This document shows, piece after piece, positions 33,218 through 42,855 of a stretch of DNA of 64,000 bases (its first letter is position 1; every line of letters starts with the position of its first letter). Made by a program: the position numbers and the translations under genes. The stretch is from Epithemia pelagica (taxonomy: Eukaryota; Bacillariophyta; Bacillariophyceae; Surirellales; Surirellaceae), in the NCBI GenBank assembly GCA_946965045.2, contig OX337238.1:930001-994000 (forward strand). The letters are read 5' to 3'. The notes below the pieces were generated by a model that saw only the letters and a program-made list of their open reading frames with translations, ran no database searches and was not told the origin of the DNA.

Positions 33218-33234
33218 TTTGTCTTCGTCATGAT
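33218..33234 (+). repeat. Right target-site duplication
   Basis: Perfect copy of 32937-32953, directly after the T-run of the SINE-like element. Confidence 0.85.
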
Positions 33235-33812
33235 GGCGCACCCATTCGCATCATGTTCCCGCGAGTGGAACACACTCACATCGGACGAGATGATGCGTCG
33301 GCTCCGCGCACTCCTCTCACCGGCCAATGGAGTACTGGATCCGTTGAAACGATCCACTGTCACATGGTCACAAGAACCTTCCTAGGAAGGTAGGTTTGCC
33401 GTGTTGACACGTCGGTCTGGCTCGTGGACAACCCCCTTCGGCATTCGTTGGGTGTGCCGTTGGAACGGGTCGTCCCAACTAATCCATCCATCCATCAACT
33501 CTTGTTTCTCCGACAGCCGCTTCCTGGACGACCGAGCAAGGAAACAGTCTGCTCTTTGGCACTGTCAAGAGAACATACCAAGGTCTCAGCTAGAATAAAC
33601 GTCTACTAGGAGAAAGAATGATCTAGTTTATAGGTTTTAATGTCAGGACTGGCAACCCCAGAAAGTGTACACGGTCGGAAAGAGTGCAGATGTTTTAGGG
33701 ACGGGACGCTGTAGAGACAAGGCAATGACAAACACATTTGGAGCACTTGGGTTTCTGTGGGATTCGTCTCGCTTTGTACTATTTGAATGAATACGTCCTG
33801 TCAAGGCGATAG
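33235..33812. other. Intergenic stretch
   Basis: No recognised gene. A short open frame from the ATG codons in the right duplication (about 33230) runs some 50 codons to a TAG near 33385 and has no recognisable homology. The SINE target lies within this unannotated sequence, so the insertion does not break a known gene. Confidence 0.4.
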
Positions 33813-35012
33813 TTATTGAGGACAGGATAGGGTTTGTCGGATATCTCCATAACGGGAGTGGTGGTGCGAGGCCGTGTCGTCACCACTGTGTTCTGTGCTG
33901 GTCGGAGGGTAGTACCGAGTGGAGTGGGGTGAAAAACTGGAACAGGATTGTACTTGTGGTGCATCGGGTGGCGAATCGTTGTATGTGGTGAGCCGCCCAC
34001 TCCACAAGGAAGGAGGAGTCGGAGAGGGCGACAGCGAGGACGTTGCCGGGTGGAGGTAACCGGATGGCTCTGGTCGGTCTGTACTAGGGACCGACACAAT
34101 GGAATTGTTCTCTGGGTCAGCCACCTCCTCGCTATTGCCATTGTCTGTTTCTTGATCTTCTTCTTCTTCTTCTTCGTCGTCGTCATCATCTTCGGACGAT
34201 GGCCACGTTGAAAGAGATGTTGGTGCTGTCAGTTGCACATTTTCCAGATATCGTTGCACCGACTCGGTTCGTGTCAGGCCTGGAAGCATGACGAGGCTAC
34301 TATCTCCACTATCCAACGGTTGCGGATGACGGGTGTGTTGTTGCTGCTGCTGGGCAAAGGAAAGGACACTTTCCGACGAGAATTCCACCGTATCGTCCAT
34401 ATCAAAGGCAGGATTGCGAACCAGTTCCATCTCATCGTAGGGAATCCGAGTCACTTGTCGAGTCCGTGGTCTTACGGTTCCGCGACGTTCGTACGATGTT
34501 GAGTCCCACGACGAGAAGGCAGGGTTTGTTCCATTGTCGCGGTGCGAGGTGGTGGATGACGAGTACGATGGCGGTGCAGGAAGTGACAGCAGTGACTCGT
34601 CCTCCACGGGTCGCTCGTCTCCCGCGCCCAATTTCGTGGGGCTTCGGGAAATGTGTTGGTGATGTTGTTGTTGTTGCTGCTGCTGCTGAACGATATCATT
34701 CATGGCGTTGACAATCAACATGGATTGAAACGTCTCCATGACTTCATCCCAAAAGGCTGGATGCACAATTTCGTCTTGATCACCATTTTCATCCGTCACC
34801 ACAAGCGTTGGACTTTGTAAACAAAACGAACCGTCGGATGACAAACTAGTTCCGAACATGGTCGTTGTTGTGGCATGACCGTGTTGCTGATCCGTCCCAG
34901 TGGCCTCGTCGTCCTCCTCGTCATCCCGAAGTACCAATATCACCCCTTCCGACCAAGGACAACGCATGCCCTCGTCCTCGCCAGCAGATGATGGTTTGCG
35001 AGCGTTTGTCAT
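33813..35012 (-). CDS. Acidic disordered protein with PYDEME motif
   Basis: Single exon, 399 residues, ATG at 35012. An N-terminal acidic stretch is followed by a short ordered-looking segment (A-F-W-D-E-V-M-E-T-F-Q-S-M-L, about 85-105) that runs into polyQ. Ser/Thr/Pro-rich sequence, I-P-Y-D-E-M-E-L (nt 34425-34445), another Q run, a pure Asp/Glu block and a Ser/Pro/His-rich end follow. No known domain is recognisable. The PYDE motif resembles the two copies in the IQ protein at 20776, which may indicate a shared binding partner. Sharp coding bias and the uninterrupted frame support a real gene; function unknown. Confidence 0.6.
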   Translation of the reverse strand: MTNARKPSSAGEDEGMRCPWSEGVILVLRDDEEDDEATGTDQQHGHATTTTMFGTSLSSDGSFCLQSPTLVVTDENGDQDEIVHPAFWDEVMETFQSMLIVNAMNDIVQQQQQQQQHHQHISRSPTKLGAGDERPVEDESLLSLPAPPSYSSSTTSHRDNGTNPAFSSWDSTSYERRGTVRPRTRQVTRIPYDEMELVRNPAFDMDDTVEFSSESVLSFAQQQQQHTRHPQPLDSGDSSLVMLPGLTRTESVQRYLENVQLTAPTSLSTWPSSEDDDDDEEEEEEDQETDNGNSEEVADPENNSIVSVPSTDRPEPSGYLHPATSSLSPSPTPPSLWSGRLTTYNDSPPDAPQVQSCSSFSPHSTRYYPPTSTEHSGDDTASHHHSRYGDIRQTLSCPQ

Positions 35013-36504
35013 GTTGTTGTTGTTGTCAAAACTTGATGATGCTTTTTATTTGTGTGTGTGGAAAGGGGGTTGCTTCAATGAATGATAAGAGACGACGGAA
35101 ACCTTTGACTTCCTTGACCCCTTCTCTTCTTTATTTGGACGAGCGGTCGGTATCAAACGGAAGGGAACTTTATCAAAATGTGAGGAAATCCACCGGCTTC
35201 CGTTGGATGCACACGACGGTTGGATAAGATCAAAATTTGTCGTGGCAGACATCAACGCTTCTATGTACCGTGAAGTGCGCGCTGACCGCGCACCGTAACG
35301 CAGCACACCTGTTGACAAAGCACGTGTTGTTTGTGCGTTGAATGGAATTCACGGACGACCGGACGTTGCCTAGACGTTAACGACTTGGTACTAACTATGG
35401 AGCGCGCGATAGAGTGGTCGTGGTCGTGATCGCGACCGCGGTCGCAGGAGATTGTATGCACAGCTATCAGCTAGAGGAGTACAAATCCACAGTTCTCCAT
35501 TCCACGACATTGACACTCTCACTGGTGTCCACCACAACTGGTATCAACCAAGACAATGGATAGATGAGCGCCCAGCGGATGAGATGTCGTTTTTAGTGGT
35601 AGCAGCTGCTACAACTAGGAGGCTCGTGCGGTAACAGAGCGAAACGAAATGTTGGTGCACCAGCAAAGGTATCGAGAGCAAAAGGGGATATGGGCTTAAT
35701 GGTGGTGCTGAACGATGAAATGAATCGAAACAGATGAGTGTAGCTCTCCCAGTTTGATGTTTCTGTGAGCCCGGGAATCCGGTGAAAAGTCTCCTGTCGA
35801 AAGCATCATGGCTGCTCAATGCTCAATTAATGACTCTGCGATCTTTGCGGATTGCTCAGTTGAGCTACGGTTTCGGAATGATGCATCCACTGATGGGAGT
35901 CTCTCGACCTCAAGGGTCCTCGATCGAGTCCTCGACCTCAAGATCAAATTTGCCGTGCGCAATGCCCGCAGCAAAAAATGAGACAGCTCTGATTTTTTGT
36001 ATCGGTGACACTCTGTGAAGGATAGACACGTAGTATTACAGTCAGTCTTGTTTCTGCGAGCATGCATGCTTATCGAATCACTTATGATACAAGACCAAAA
36101 TATCCCGAATTTTAAGGTCTAATTAATGTCACGCGCGTCGACTCATCGCTGTGAATAAACTTGGCGAATGCTCACTTGATTACTTATTTTGGGTCGCCCC
36201 AAATGAGGGATACATGCAACCGTACAACGTCCTTTTCTCGCTGGGCACACATATGAAATCGACCATCTCAGACTTATACTCAAGCAACAATCGGCTGAAA
36301 GCTACAATTCATCCCTGTTTCTCTTGGAGTGGCTCGTATCTTTGAGATTCTTATTGAGAATTCCAACCGGTTTGCAGGCCGCGAAGGAGTACAGATTAGA
36401 TGTTTACATTATGTTGTTGGGATGATAAAGTACCATTGTCCCCTTTTCCCTTGCTCGAAAACTAAACACGCAAGAGGTGGTGGTTCTAAGAAAGAACGGC
36501 AACT
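35013..36504. other. Divergent intergenic stretch
   Basis: About 1.5 kb between outward-facing disordered-protein genes. It contains a CG-rich 14-bp palindrome (35432-35445), two copies of the 11-mer TCGACCTCAAG flanking a GATCGAGT-type palindrome (about 35905-35945), and AGGAGTA 7-mers at 35475 and 36385. No gene seen. Confidence 0.4.
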
Positions 36505-39500
36505 ATGGACCACCACCAGACGTCATCGATCACCAAGATGATGGCCAGTCTCTCACAGAGAAGCATGGATAGCTCGTTGCCTCAACTCGAGAGTTCAGTT
36601 GCCGATAGTACGGAAGCTTCCGTTGTTCCAATACCTAAAGAGGATGACTCCTACTATGATCGAAACGATTGTCGTGTCCACAACAACTGGGTCAACAAAA
36701 TGCAAACCCAGTCAAGAAGGCAAGACGTTGCGTACAATAACTTGAACGACGGCAACATGGCTCCTGTCGATAACAAAAACAAAAAGACGCGCAGAGGAGC
36801 TTTCGATTCGTGTAGTTCATCATCTTTTGAAGAGGTTCATCAACATAAACAACAACAAAGCCTTCCGGATTCCAGCTCAAATGAAATCTCCGAGTCGCAA
36901 GAGTCCTCTGTCTACGTGGATCGCCACTCATTTCCTTTCGACAAAAATTCCATCAAGTTCATTACGGAGCTTGAGATAACAAATACACAGTCTCCAGCGC
37001 TGCCGAGTCGTTCTCCTCAATCTCCTGAAGCAGAGAGAACACCTTCCGAGGCAAACAACCCGCAAGGGAAGGCCAATCCTTCCCTGTCCCTTCCAAATAT
37101 CAACTCTACGAAGCCCTGCAGCTCAGCACAAAAGGAAGCAGAAAATTCAGCTACAAGTGACAGCTTGAGAAGTAGCGATGACTATTGGTCTCTAGCGGAA
37201 CAAGCAAACGCCAGTATCAGAGGAAGCCTGAAGCGAAAGGAGGACAACGACAGATTGTGGGCACAACGAAGAGATTGCAGCTCTACTACTTCTACCATAA
37301 GCTCCAAGCCCCTGAAACAAACCAAAAATGCATTTACCCCGCCGGTCGACCTCACGAAAGAGACAATCAGTTCCGCCGCGTCATTCTATGCCATCAAACA
37401 AACAACTACCGATGTCACGACTTCGACAATAACCACCACTACCACACATACCTCAACAAATACGAGAAAGTGCAAGTTACCGCTACCGAAAAGCCCTTCG
37501 AGAAACTCAAATGAAGAACGTCTCAGAAAGCTCATGGACGAGGAGAAAAACCGTCAATCCGAAACGGAATCAGACTTGTCAGAACTTCTGCGTTTGGTGA
37601 ATGAGTTGCAGATGGAGCAGGTAGAAGAGGAACAAGGTCGTCAAAAAGAGACAGAATGCGCTTTATCCGAGCTAATGCAAATGGTCCATTCACTACAAGA
37701 CGATGATCAAATGGAGCCTTTGTCCCACCAACTGGAAGCCGTGGTAGAGGAAGGAAGTGACGAAGAGGACACGTCGGTCAATGATAAGACTGAAACGAAC
37801 CTATTGACTGCCGCAGGTCAAATTATTTCCGGTCTGATACAGGGTGAACGAAAGCCACAGTCAGACTCTGACGTTACGGGCAATGTCAACCAGAGGAGGC
37901 TCAATCTCCGATCCTCGCAAAAGAAGCCGTCTGCTTCTGGACGTAGTAGTACTTGCAGCGATGGCGCAGAAAAGAAAACAGAGAACGGCGAAATCAGCGA
38001 AGAAAGCTTTCCACCCAGACCGAATCGGAGACTGGCGCAGACTTCGTCAAAGCTTTCATCCACAACTGGTGAAAGTTCAAACATATATAGAGAGAAGCGT
38101 TTGCAAGGTGAAGATAATGGTTCGATTCCGACAGGGTTAGACTGGTCTCAAGAAAACACTCTGGCCGAGCATGATGTTTTGTCTGATGTTGCAAAGGAAC
38201 TGGGTGACTTTGATAAGTGTGGACTCTTGGGATTCAATTATGCATCAGACTTCATTCTCCAACTGGGTTTGCCTCCCGAATTGAAGCAGCTTCCTGAAAG
38301 TGCAACCGACATCACAGAGCCACCCGCAGAAATAACTATACCAGCATTCCACAACACCAACACCAATACCCACACCAGTACCAGCAAAGAGGGCTCCGCC
38401 GCCGATGAGGTGACTAGGATGTGTGGGGAGAGTTCAACGGGCGAAGAGCATCAAGCGACTGATCAGTTAATGATGAAGAAATCCGCGAGCAACGATCCCA
38501 TTCCAAGTGACGAAATGGACGAAAAGTCGATTGACAACAAATACAGTTCAGATTGGGAAGGTATAAAAGAAATAATGGAGAAATACAAAATTCCATCACC
38601 ACCCATGGAGAGCACCGACTTGAAGGACGCAAACACGCCACGTGACGAAAGCTTGAACTTGCACAAAGACGAACGACTTCTCGACGTCAGTGTCAGTGCG
38701 AGCTGGGAGAAAACGGATGGAAAGTGTGCAAGCGTCCAAGAGCATTCATCTCAATTGAAGGAAGCTCTGGCGGAGGACAATAAATGCATCGCAAATGACG
38801 ACATGAAGAGTGGTGAGTCGTCAGCACACAAGAAGCTACTTGATTATATAAAGAAACGTCAGCAACCCTCTGGAGATGACAAGGAGAGTGTCACTGATAT
38901 CCGCATGCAATCAAGCGATGTTACAGGTACCAATGACGCTCCTGGTGAACAAGAAGAGTCTTCGATTGCTCCTCAGAATCAACCGCTGGGTTCGTTGTCC
39001 ACCGATGGCATGGAACTGACAAAACTGATTGAAGTTTTGAATGAGGAAGTCTCTACTGCTAGTCGATGTCACAAAAATCACAATGACGAATGGACAAAAG
39101 AACCACAAGAAAACGAAAAGGCTGGTCTTGATATGCAAAATGAAAAACAAGAGAAAACACCAAGTGTGATAGTTGAGACGGTTTTAAGTGACTCCTTTTC
39201 GGTTTCAGACGACAGCAAAAATGACACCAAGCGAAATGAAAGCAAAAGATGGCTTTTCAATGCCCAGAGCAGTGAGAACCACAAAGACAAGGAAGAGCAC
39301 CAAAGGCCCACAACGACAAAAGACTCTACCCAACCAAGCAAACATATCGTGCAAGACGATAGTATCCGCGGTGAAAGTGGTCACCAAGGAGGATATCACA
39401 GACGTCTGATGCTTTTCAACCGACGCCATGACCGTGTCTTGAAGCCACGGTGTAGTCGTCATGGCCTTTCTCATGTCTGGATACCCCCGCAAGACTTTTC

Positions 39501-39666
39501 GGCCACCCTCAAGCGATTTTCTCGCTTCAGCGCGTGCCTGAGCACCTTGTGCGAACAAGTCTTGGCCGTTAGCGACGACCTATGTTCGACTACTGCGAAG
39601 ATCAAGTCCATGGGGAAACCCAAACAGACGCGCGGTGCCCAACAGACACAAAAGCATCTGAAATGA
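36505..39666 (+). CDS. Large disordered protein with central coiled-coil repeat
   Basis: Single exon, 1053 residues, starting at the first ATG after a non-coding stretch. It is mostly polar, rich in Ser, Glu, Asp, Lys and Asn. A central segment (about residues 333-405) holds two related coiled-coil units, each with a Q-x-E-T-E-x-x-L-S-E-L-x-x-x-V-x-x-L-Q pattern. A more ordered patch follows at about 570-600 (G-L-L-G-F-N-Y-A-S-D-F-I-L-Q-L-G-L-P). The last 90 residues are basic and Cys/His-containing (R-R-L-M-L-F-N-R-R-H...C-S-R-H) and may be helical. No known domain was recognised. It belongs by style with the other large intronless disordered genes here. Function unknown. Confidence 0.6.
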   Translation: MDHHQTSSITKMMASLSQRSMDSSLPQLESSVADSTEASVVPIPKEDDSYYDRNDCRVHNNWVNKMQTQSRRQDVAYNNLNDGNMAPVDNKNKKTRRGAFDSCSSSSFEEVHQHKQQQSLPDSSSNEISESQESSVYVDRHSFPFDKNSIKFITELEITNTQSPALPSRSPQSPEAERTPSEANNPQGKANPSLSLPNINSTKPCSSAQKEAENSATSDSLRSSDDYWSLAEQANASIRGSLKRKEDNDRLWAQRRDCSSTTSTISSKPLKQTKNAFTPPVDLTKETISSAASFYAIKQTTTDVTTSTITTTTTHTSTNTRKCKLPLPKSPSRNSNEERLRKLMDEEKNRQSETESDLSELLRLVNELQMEQVEEEQGRQKETECALSELMQMVHSLQDDDQMEPLSHQLEAVVEEGSDEEDTSVNDKTETNLLTAAGQIISGLIQGERKPQSDSDVTGNVNQRRLNLRSSQKKPSASGRSSTCSDGAEKKTENGEISEESFPPRPNRRLAQTSSKLSSTTGESSNIYREKRLQGEDNGSIPTGLDWSQENTLAEHDVLSDVAKELGDFDKCGLLGFNYASDFILQLGLPPELKQLPESATDITEPPAEITIPAFHNTNTNTHTSTSKEGSAADEVTRMCGESSTGEEHQATDQLMMKKSASNDPIPSDEMDEKSIDNKYSSDWEGIKEIMEKYKIPSPPMESTDLKDANTPRDESLNLHKDERLLDVSVSASWEKTDGKCASVQEHSSQLKEALAEDNKCIANDDMKSGESSAHKKLLDYIKKRQQPSGDDKESVTDIRMQSSDVTGTNDAPGEQEESSIAPQNQPLGSLSTDGMELTKLIEVLNEEVSTASRCHKNHNDEWTKEPQENEKAGLDMQNEKQEKTPSVIVETVLSDSFSVSDDSKNDTKRNESKRWLFNAQSSENHKDKEEHQRPTTTKDSTQPSKHIVQDDSIRGESGHQGGYHRRLMLFNRRHDRVLKPRCSRHGLSHVWIPPQDFSATLKRFSRFSACLSTLCEQVLAVSDDLCSTTAKIKSMGKPKQTRGAQQTQKHLK

Positions 39667-41134
39667 TGATAGCGTGAAGATGGTCCACTATTTTCGATAC
39701 ACTTAAAACTAACAGTAGACGTAAGGCTTTTCTTAGAGAGTATGAACAAGCTTCAGGGAATAGTTGCAGTCTCTACTTGTAGTAGACAATCTTTCCTCGT
39801 TCTCTGTGGAGTTTGACGGACATGAAGATTTTGATCACCGTTGAATGAATATTGGAATCCAAGAGGCGGAGATGAAGCAAAATTGGTATCGGCCCTACTG
39901 CTACCAGCAAAACCATGGACCACCGTGCAAAGGAATTATGACAGCTGTAGTTGTTCTGACAGTTGTAGTTGTTATGGTGGTTCTTGTCTTGGGGAGGAAT
40001 GGACGAATGGTTATCTGCTGGTCAGAGTTCCCATCAGCAAGACTCTTGTTAAGAATAGGGGCCACACGAGCCACAAACTGTGACACATTCAAGCAAGTCG
40101 TTGGAACCCCACTCCAAGGAAGCACAGACAACGACGGTGGTTGCAATCCTTGTTGTGTGGTCTGTGGTTAATGTGGTTGACCACAGTGGAAATACTCGAA
40201 TCGATGCCGCCACCAAAAAGTGGCTCGTGCGGATGGATGAGTCTTTCTTCTGTGGTGGATGTAATGCAAATCAATCCTGCGGATACAAGAAACCATTCCT
40301 CGTCACTCCACAAAGATTGCAGTGCTTTTGCAATCGAGAGAGGGAGAACAAGGAGTAGTGGTGGTACTATGGCGGTGGTGGTCGTCGTCGGCGGCGTCAT
40401 CGTTGCACAGTTGCCTGGTGGTCAAGGTTGCTCTGCCTGTGGTTGTGGTACCGTTCTTTCCAGAATATAGACCAATGAAGGTAATCAGCAACGGTTACAG
40501 GCTTCGACCAAACAGTCCGTCCCGTCGACATCGCAGTTCTCATTTCAAATTTTTGTCAATCAACGCGACCCCTTGATTCCATTGAGCAGCGACCATAGAA
40601 AACAACATGACAAGCGTGTCCCAAATTCAATGCTTCGTGGGGTACGCCATTGTCAATTGTCAATTGTCACACGCACTGTTATATCACATGTGGTTCCTGT
40701 GGGCAAACGGACCGCGGGCGGTCAAGCAAAGGCGGAGGCTTCCAACGCCGGCCACGGCATATGATCACTCGCAGCACATCTGTTTTGCGCGCGCGATCAT
40801 GATGTTTCCCGCCACTAAGAGTGAGAGCGATTCTTCTTATTCTTGATGAGTGTGTGATCTCTTTTTGGAATGACCAAGTCTTGACATCAAGAGCGAGTAC
40901 CAACAAACTAAACAACAGACACGATGCGTTGACCCATCAAAGAAGGATTATGTACATGTGAAAGCCACAACGGAGATGGAAGATGGAAATCATCTACGGG
41001 TCAACGAATGGTTCGTGCAGAGATGAGCCAAGATTTTGTCGCCTCCATTGCCATCTGGCTGTGTTTCACATCAAAAGCTGAGATTTCAACACGACTCTCT
41101 TCGACACACTTTTTGTATTGCACCAAAGTAGCAA
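39667..41134. other. Intergenic stretch, no convincing gene
   Basis: About 1.5 kb. An open frame at 39845-40171 would encode 108 residues with one hydrophobic run, but has no homologue recognisable by eye and overlaps equally long frames. GGT/GTC-rich microsatellite-like DNA is at 40360-40450. The last 150 bases resemble the 5' flank of the Kelch gene at 15080. Confidence 0.35.
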
Positions 41135-42713
41135 ATGACCATGCAAAAAGAAGTGAAATTGCCCAAGCTTGTCTTCCTTGACACTGACAACAATGAAGAA
41201 CCACAATGGAAGTCAGACTCGTTGCCGCCTCTTTTGGGTGGAGGGCGTTGGTTTCATGCAACGGTTGTTGTGAAGGACAAGGAAAACGAACAGCAGATAG
41301 TTGTTGTCATTGGGGGATATAAATCAAGTGGTGAAACCGATTCGGTTTTGTTGACGAATTTGGGTAAGGACAAGAAGGAATGCAAAGAAGGACCAAACCT
41401 GAATATAAAACGACATGGACAGGCTGCAGTCGTTTGCAATGGCGCTGCTTACGTGTTGGGAGGATACGATGGCAGTTCACATTTGGATTCAATAGAACGC
41501 ATTGATGTTGATGATTTGTTGGAAACAACGTGTACGACCAACAACAAGAAACAGTGGACGACATTGAACTGCCGTTTGTCGACTAAAAGGGCCGGATGTG
41601 CCGCTGCTGTGGTACACGATCGATTTATTGTGGTCGCCGGTGGATCCAATGCAAGTTCCTTCTTGTCGTCAATTAATATCATTGATACGGTAGTGAAAAC
41701 TCAACACACTGTCATTGCTGGACCGTCCATGAAGGTCGCTCGACATTCCTGTTCAATGGCTGTCGTTGACCGTCGCATCTTTGTCGTTGGTGGACGCAAG
41801 GGAAAATCCGAAGAAGTAGACTCTGTTGAATATTTGGAATTCAACGAAGCTTCTCACGAGAATAATGAACCTGCCGGTTTCATATTTCCTTCGTCAACGG
41901 AATGGACGACTCACAAGGATCTTGTTCTTTCTGTCCCGCGGCGCCAACATGCTATTGTTACAGTTGGGTCTTGTTTAATTGTGGCTGGTGGTCTTAGCCC
42001 AAATAGGGTGAAGTCCGTAGAAGTATTGGATACGGAGCGCAATGTTGTGTTCAACCTACCTGATATGACTACCGCACGGAACGGTCCAAGCATGGTGTCC
42101 ATGCCGAACGGAATTGTTGTCATTGGTGGGCAAAATGTGGATTCCTGCGAAATGCTCCCATTGATTGACATGAAGGAACACATCAAGGTACGCCGTCTGT
42201 GGCACTATGGTTTTGTGTATTACTGCGAGGTACTGCGAGCAAATTTGTTGTGGACATGTCGTGTTGTCGCTTACCATGATTTTGGGATTGTCTTGTCTAC
42301 AGAGCATGTATTCATGTCGTGCCGAGCTGGATACAAAGATACAAACACTCATCCGTGCGATTGAACGTGGGCATAACGAACGTCGCAATGTCCATGCCCT
42401 GGAAGAGGCCATCGAGGCAAAATCCTTGCTTCCTCTTATGGAATGGCTTCGTGATCACGACGAAAAGTTCCGCTCTGTGCAAGAGCTTGAAGAAAATATT
42501 GACCAACTTGATGGAGAGTTGCATGAGATTGACATTCTCGAGGGATGCCTTCCAATTGCTCGGAAGATTGAAGCATTAGAAGAGTTTGTTGCCAAGAATA
42601 AGAAAGTGAAATATGAAAGGAACCACGCTGGTCAGAATTCAGAGGATGAATCGGAATCTGGTTTGGTGACAGGAAACGGAACACTGCCAGTGTCTGGCCG
42701 CAACCCTGCCTGA
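41135..42713 (+). CDS. Kelch propeller plus coiled-coil protein, C-terminally truncated
   Basis: Exons 41135..42187 and 42303..42713 (intron 115 bp, GT-AG, phase 0) give 487 residues. Exon 1 encodes the same six-bladed Kelch propeller as the gene at 15080, including G-G blade ends, D-S-I-E-R-I-D-V-D-D-L-L and long identical stretches in the fifth and sixth blades. Exon 2 encodes the coiled-coil with E-A-I-E-A-K-S-L-L-P-L-M-E-W-L-R. The extra duplicated coiled-coil exon of the 15080 gene is absent, so this copy keeps the simpler two-exon form. The frame ends early (S-G-R-N-P-A, stop) because of an apparent 2-base loss near 42698-42700 relative to the paralogue. Probably still functional as a propeller protein; partner unknown. 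Confidence 0.8.
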
Positions 42714-42855
42714 AATCTCTTGTTGCTACGATGCCCCCGAAGACGGAATTTTCATGCTGGAAGATATGATTGTTGAACTCAAGAGCATGATAGTCCATCT
42801 TTCTGATTGTGTTCGTTTGCTTGAGAATCCGGTGCTCAGAAAAAACGAGACTTAG
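42714..42855 (+). pseudogene. Out-of-frame former C-terminal tail of the Kelch gene
   Basis: Starting at 42700 in the +1 frame, about 51 codons stay open to a TAG at 42853-42855. They align with the paralogue's tail at 17080-17450: A-T-L then one relict Y-D-A-P-E-D-G-I-F unit corresponding to Y-D-G-P-K-D-G-F-I, then R-L-L-E-N-P-V-L. It may be the lost C-terminus of the gene ending at 42713, or a tail reached by alternative splicing or frameshifting. Confidence 0.6.

Noticed and set aside
35432-35445. CG-rich 14-bp palindrome as an operator
   Set aside because: Perfect 14-bp palindromes are expected about four times by chance in 64 kb, and it does not recur.
39845-40171. Small membrane protein of 108 residues
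   Set aside because: A single Val-rich run comes from GTT/GTA-rich DNA, and competing frames of similar length overlap; not enough to call a gene.
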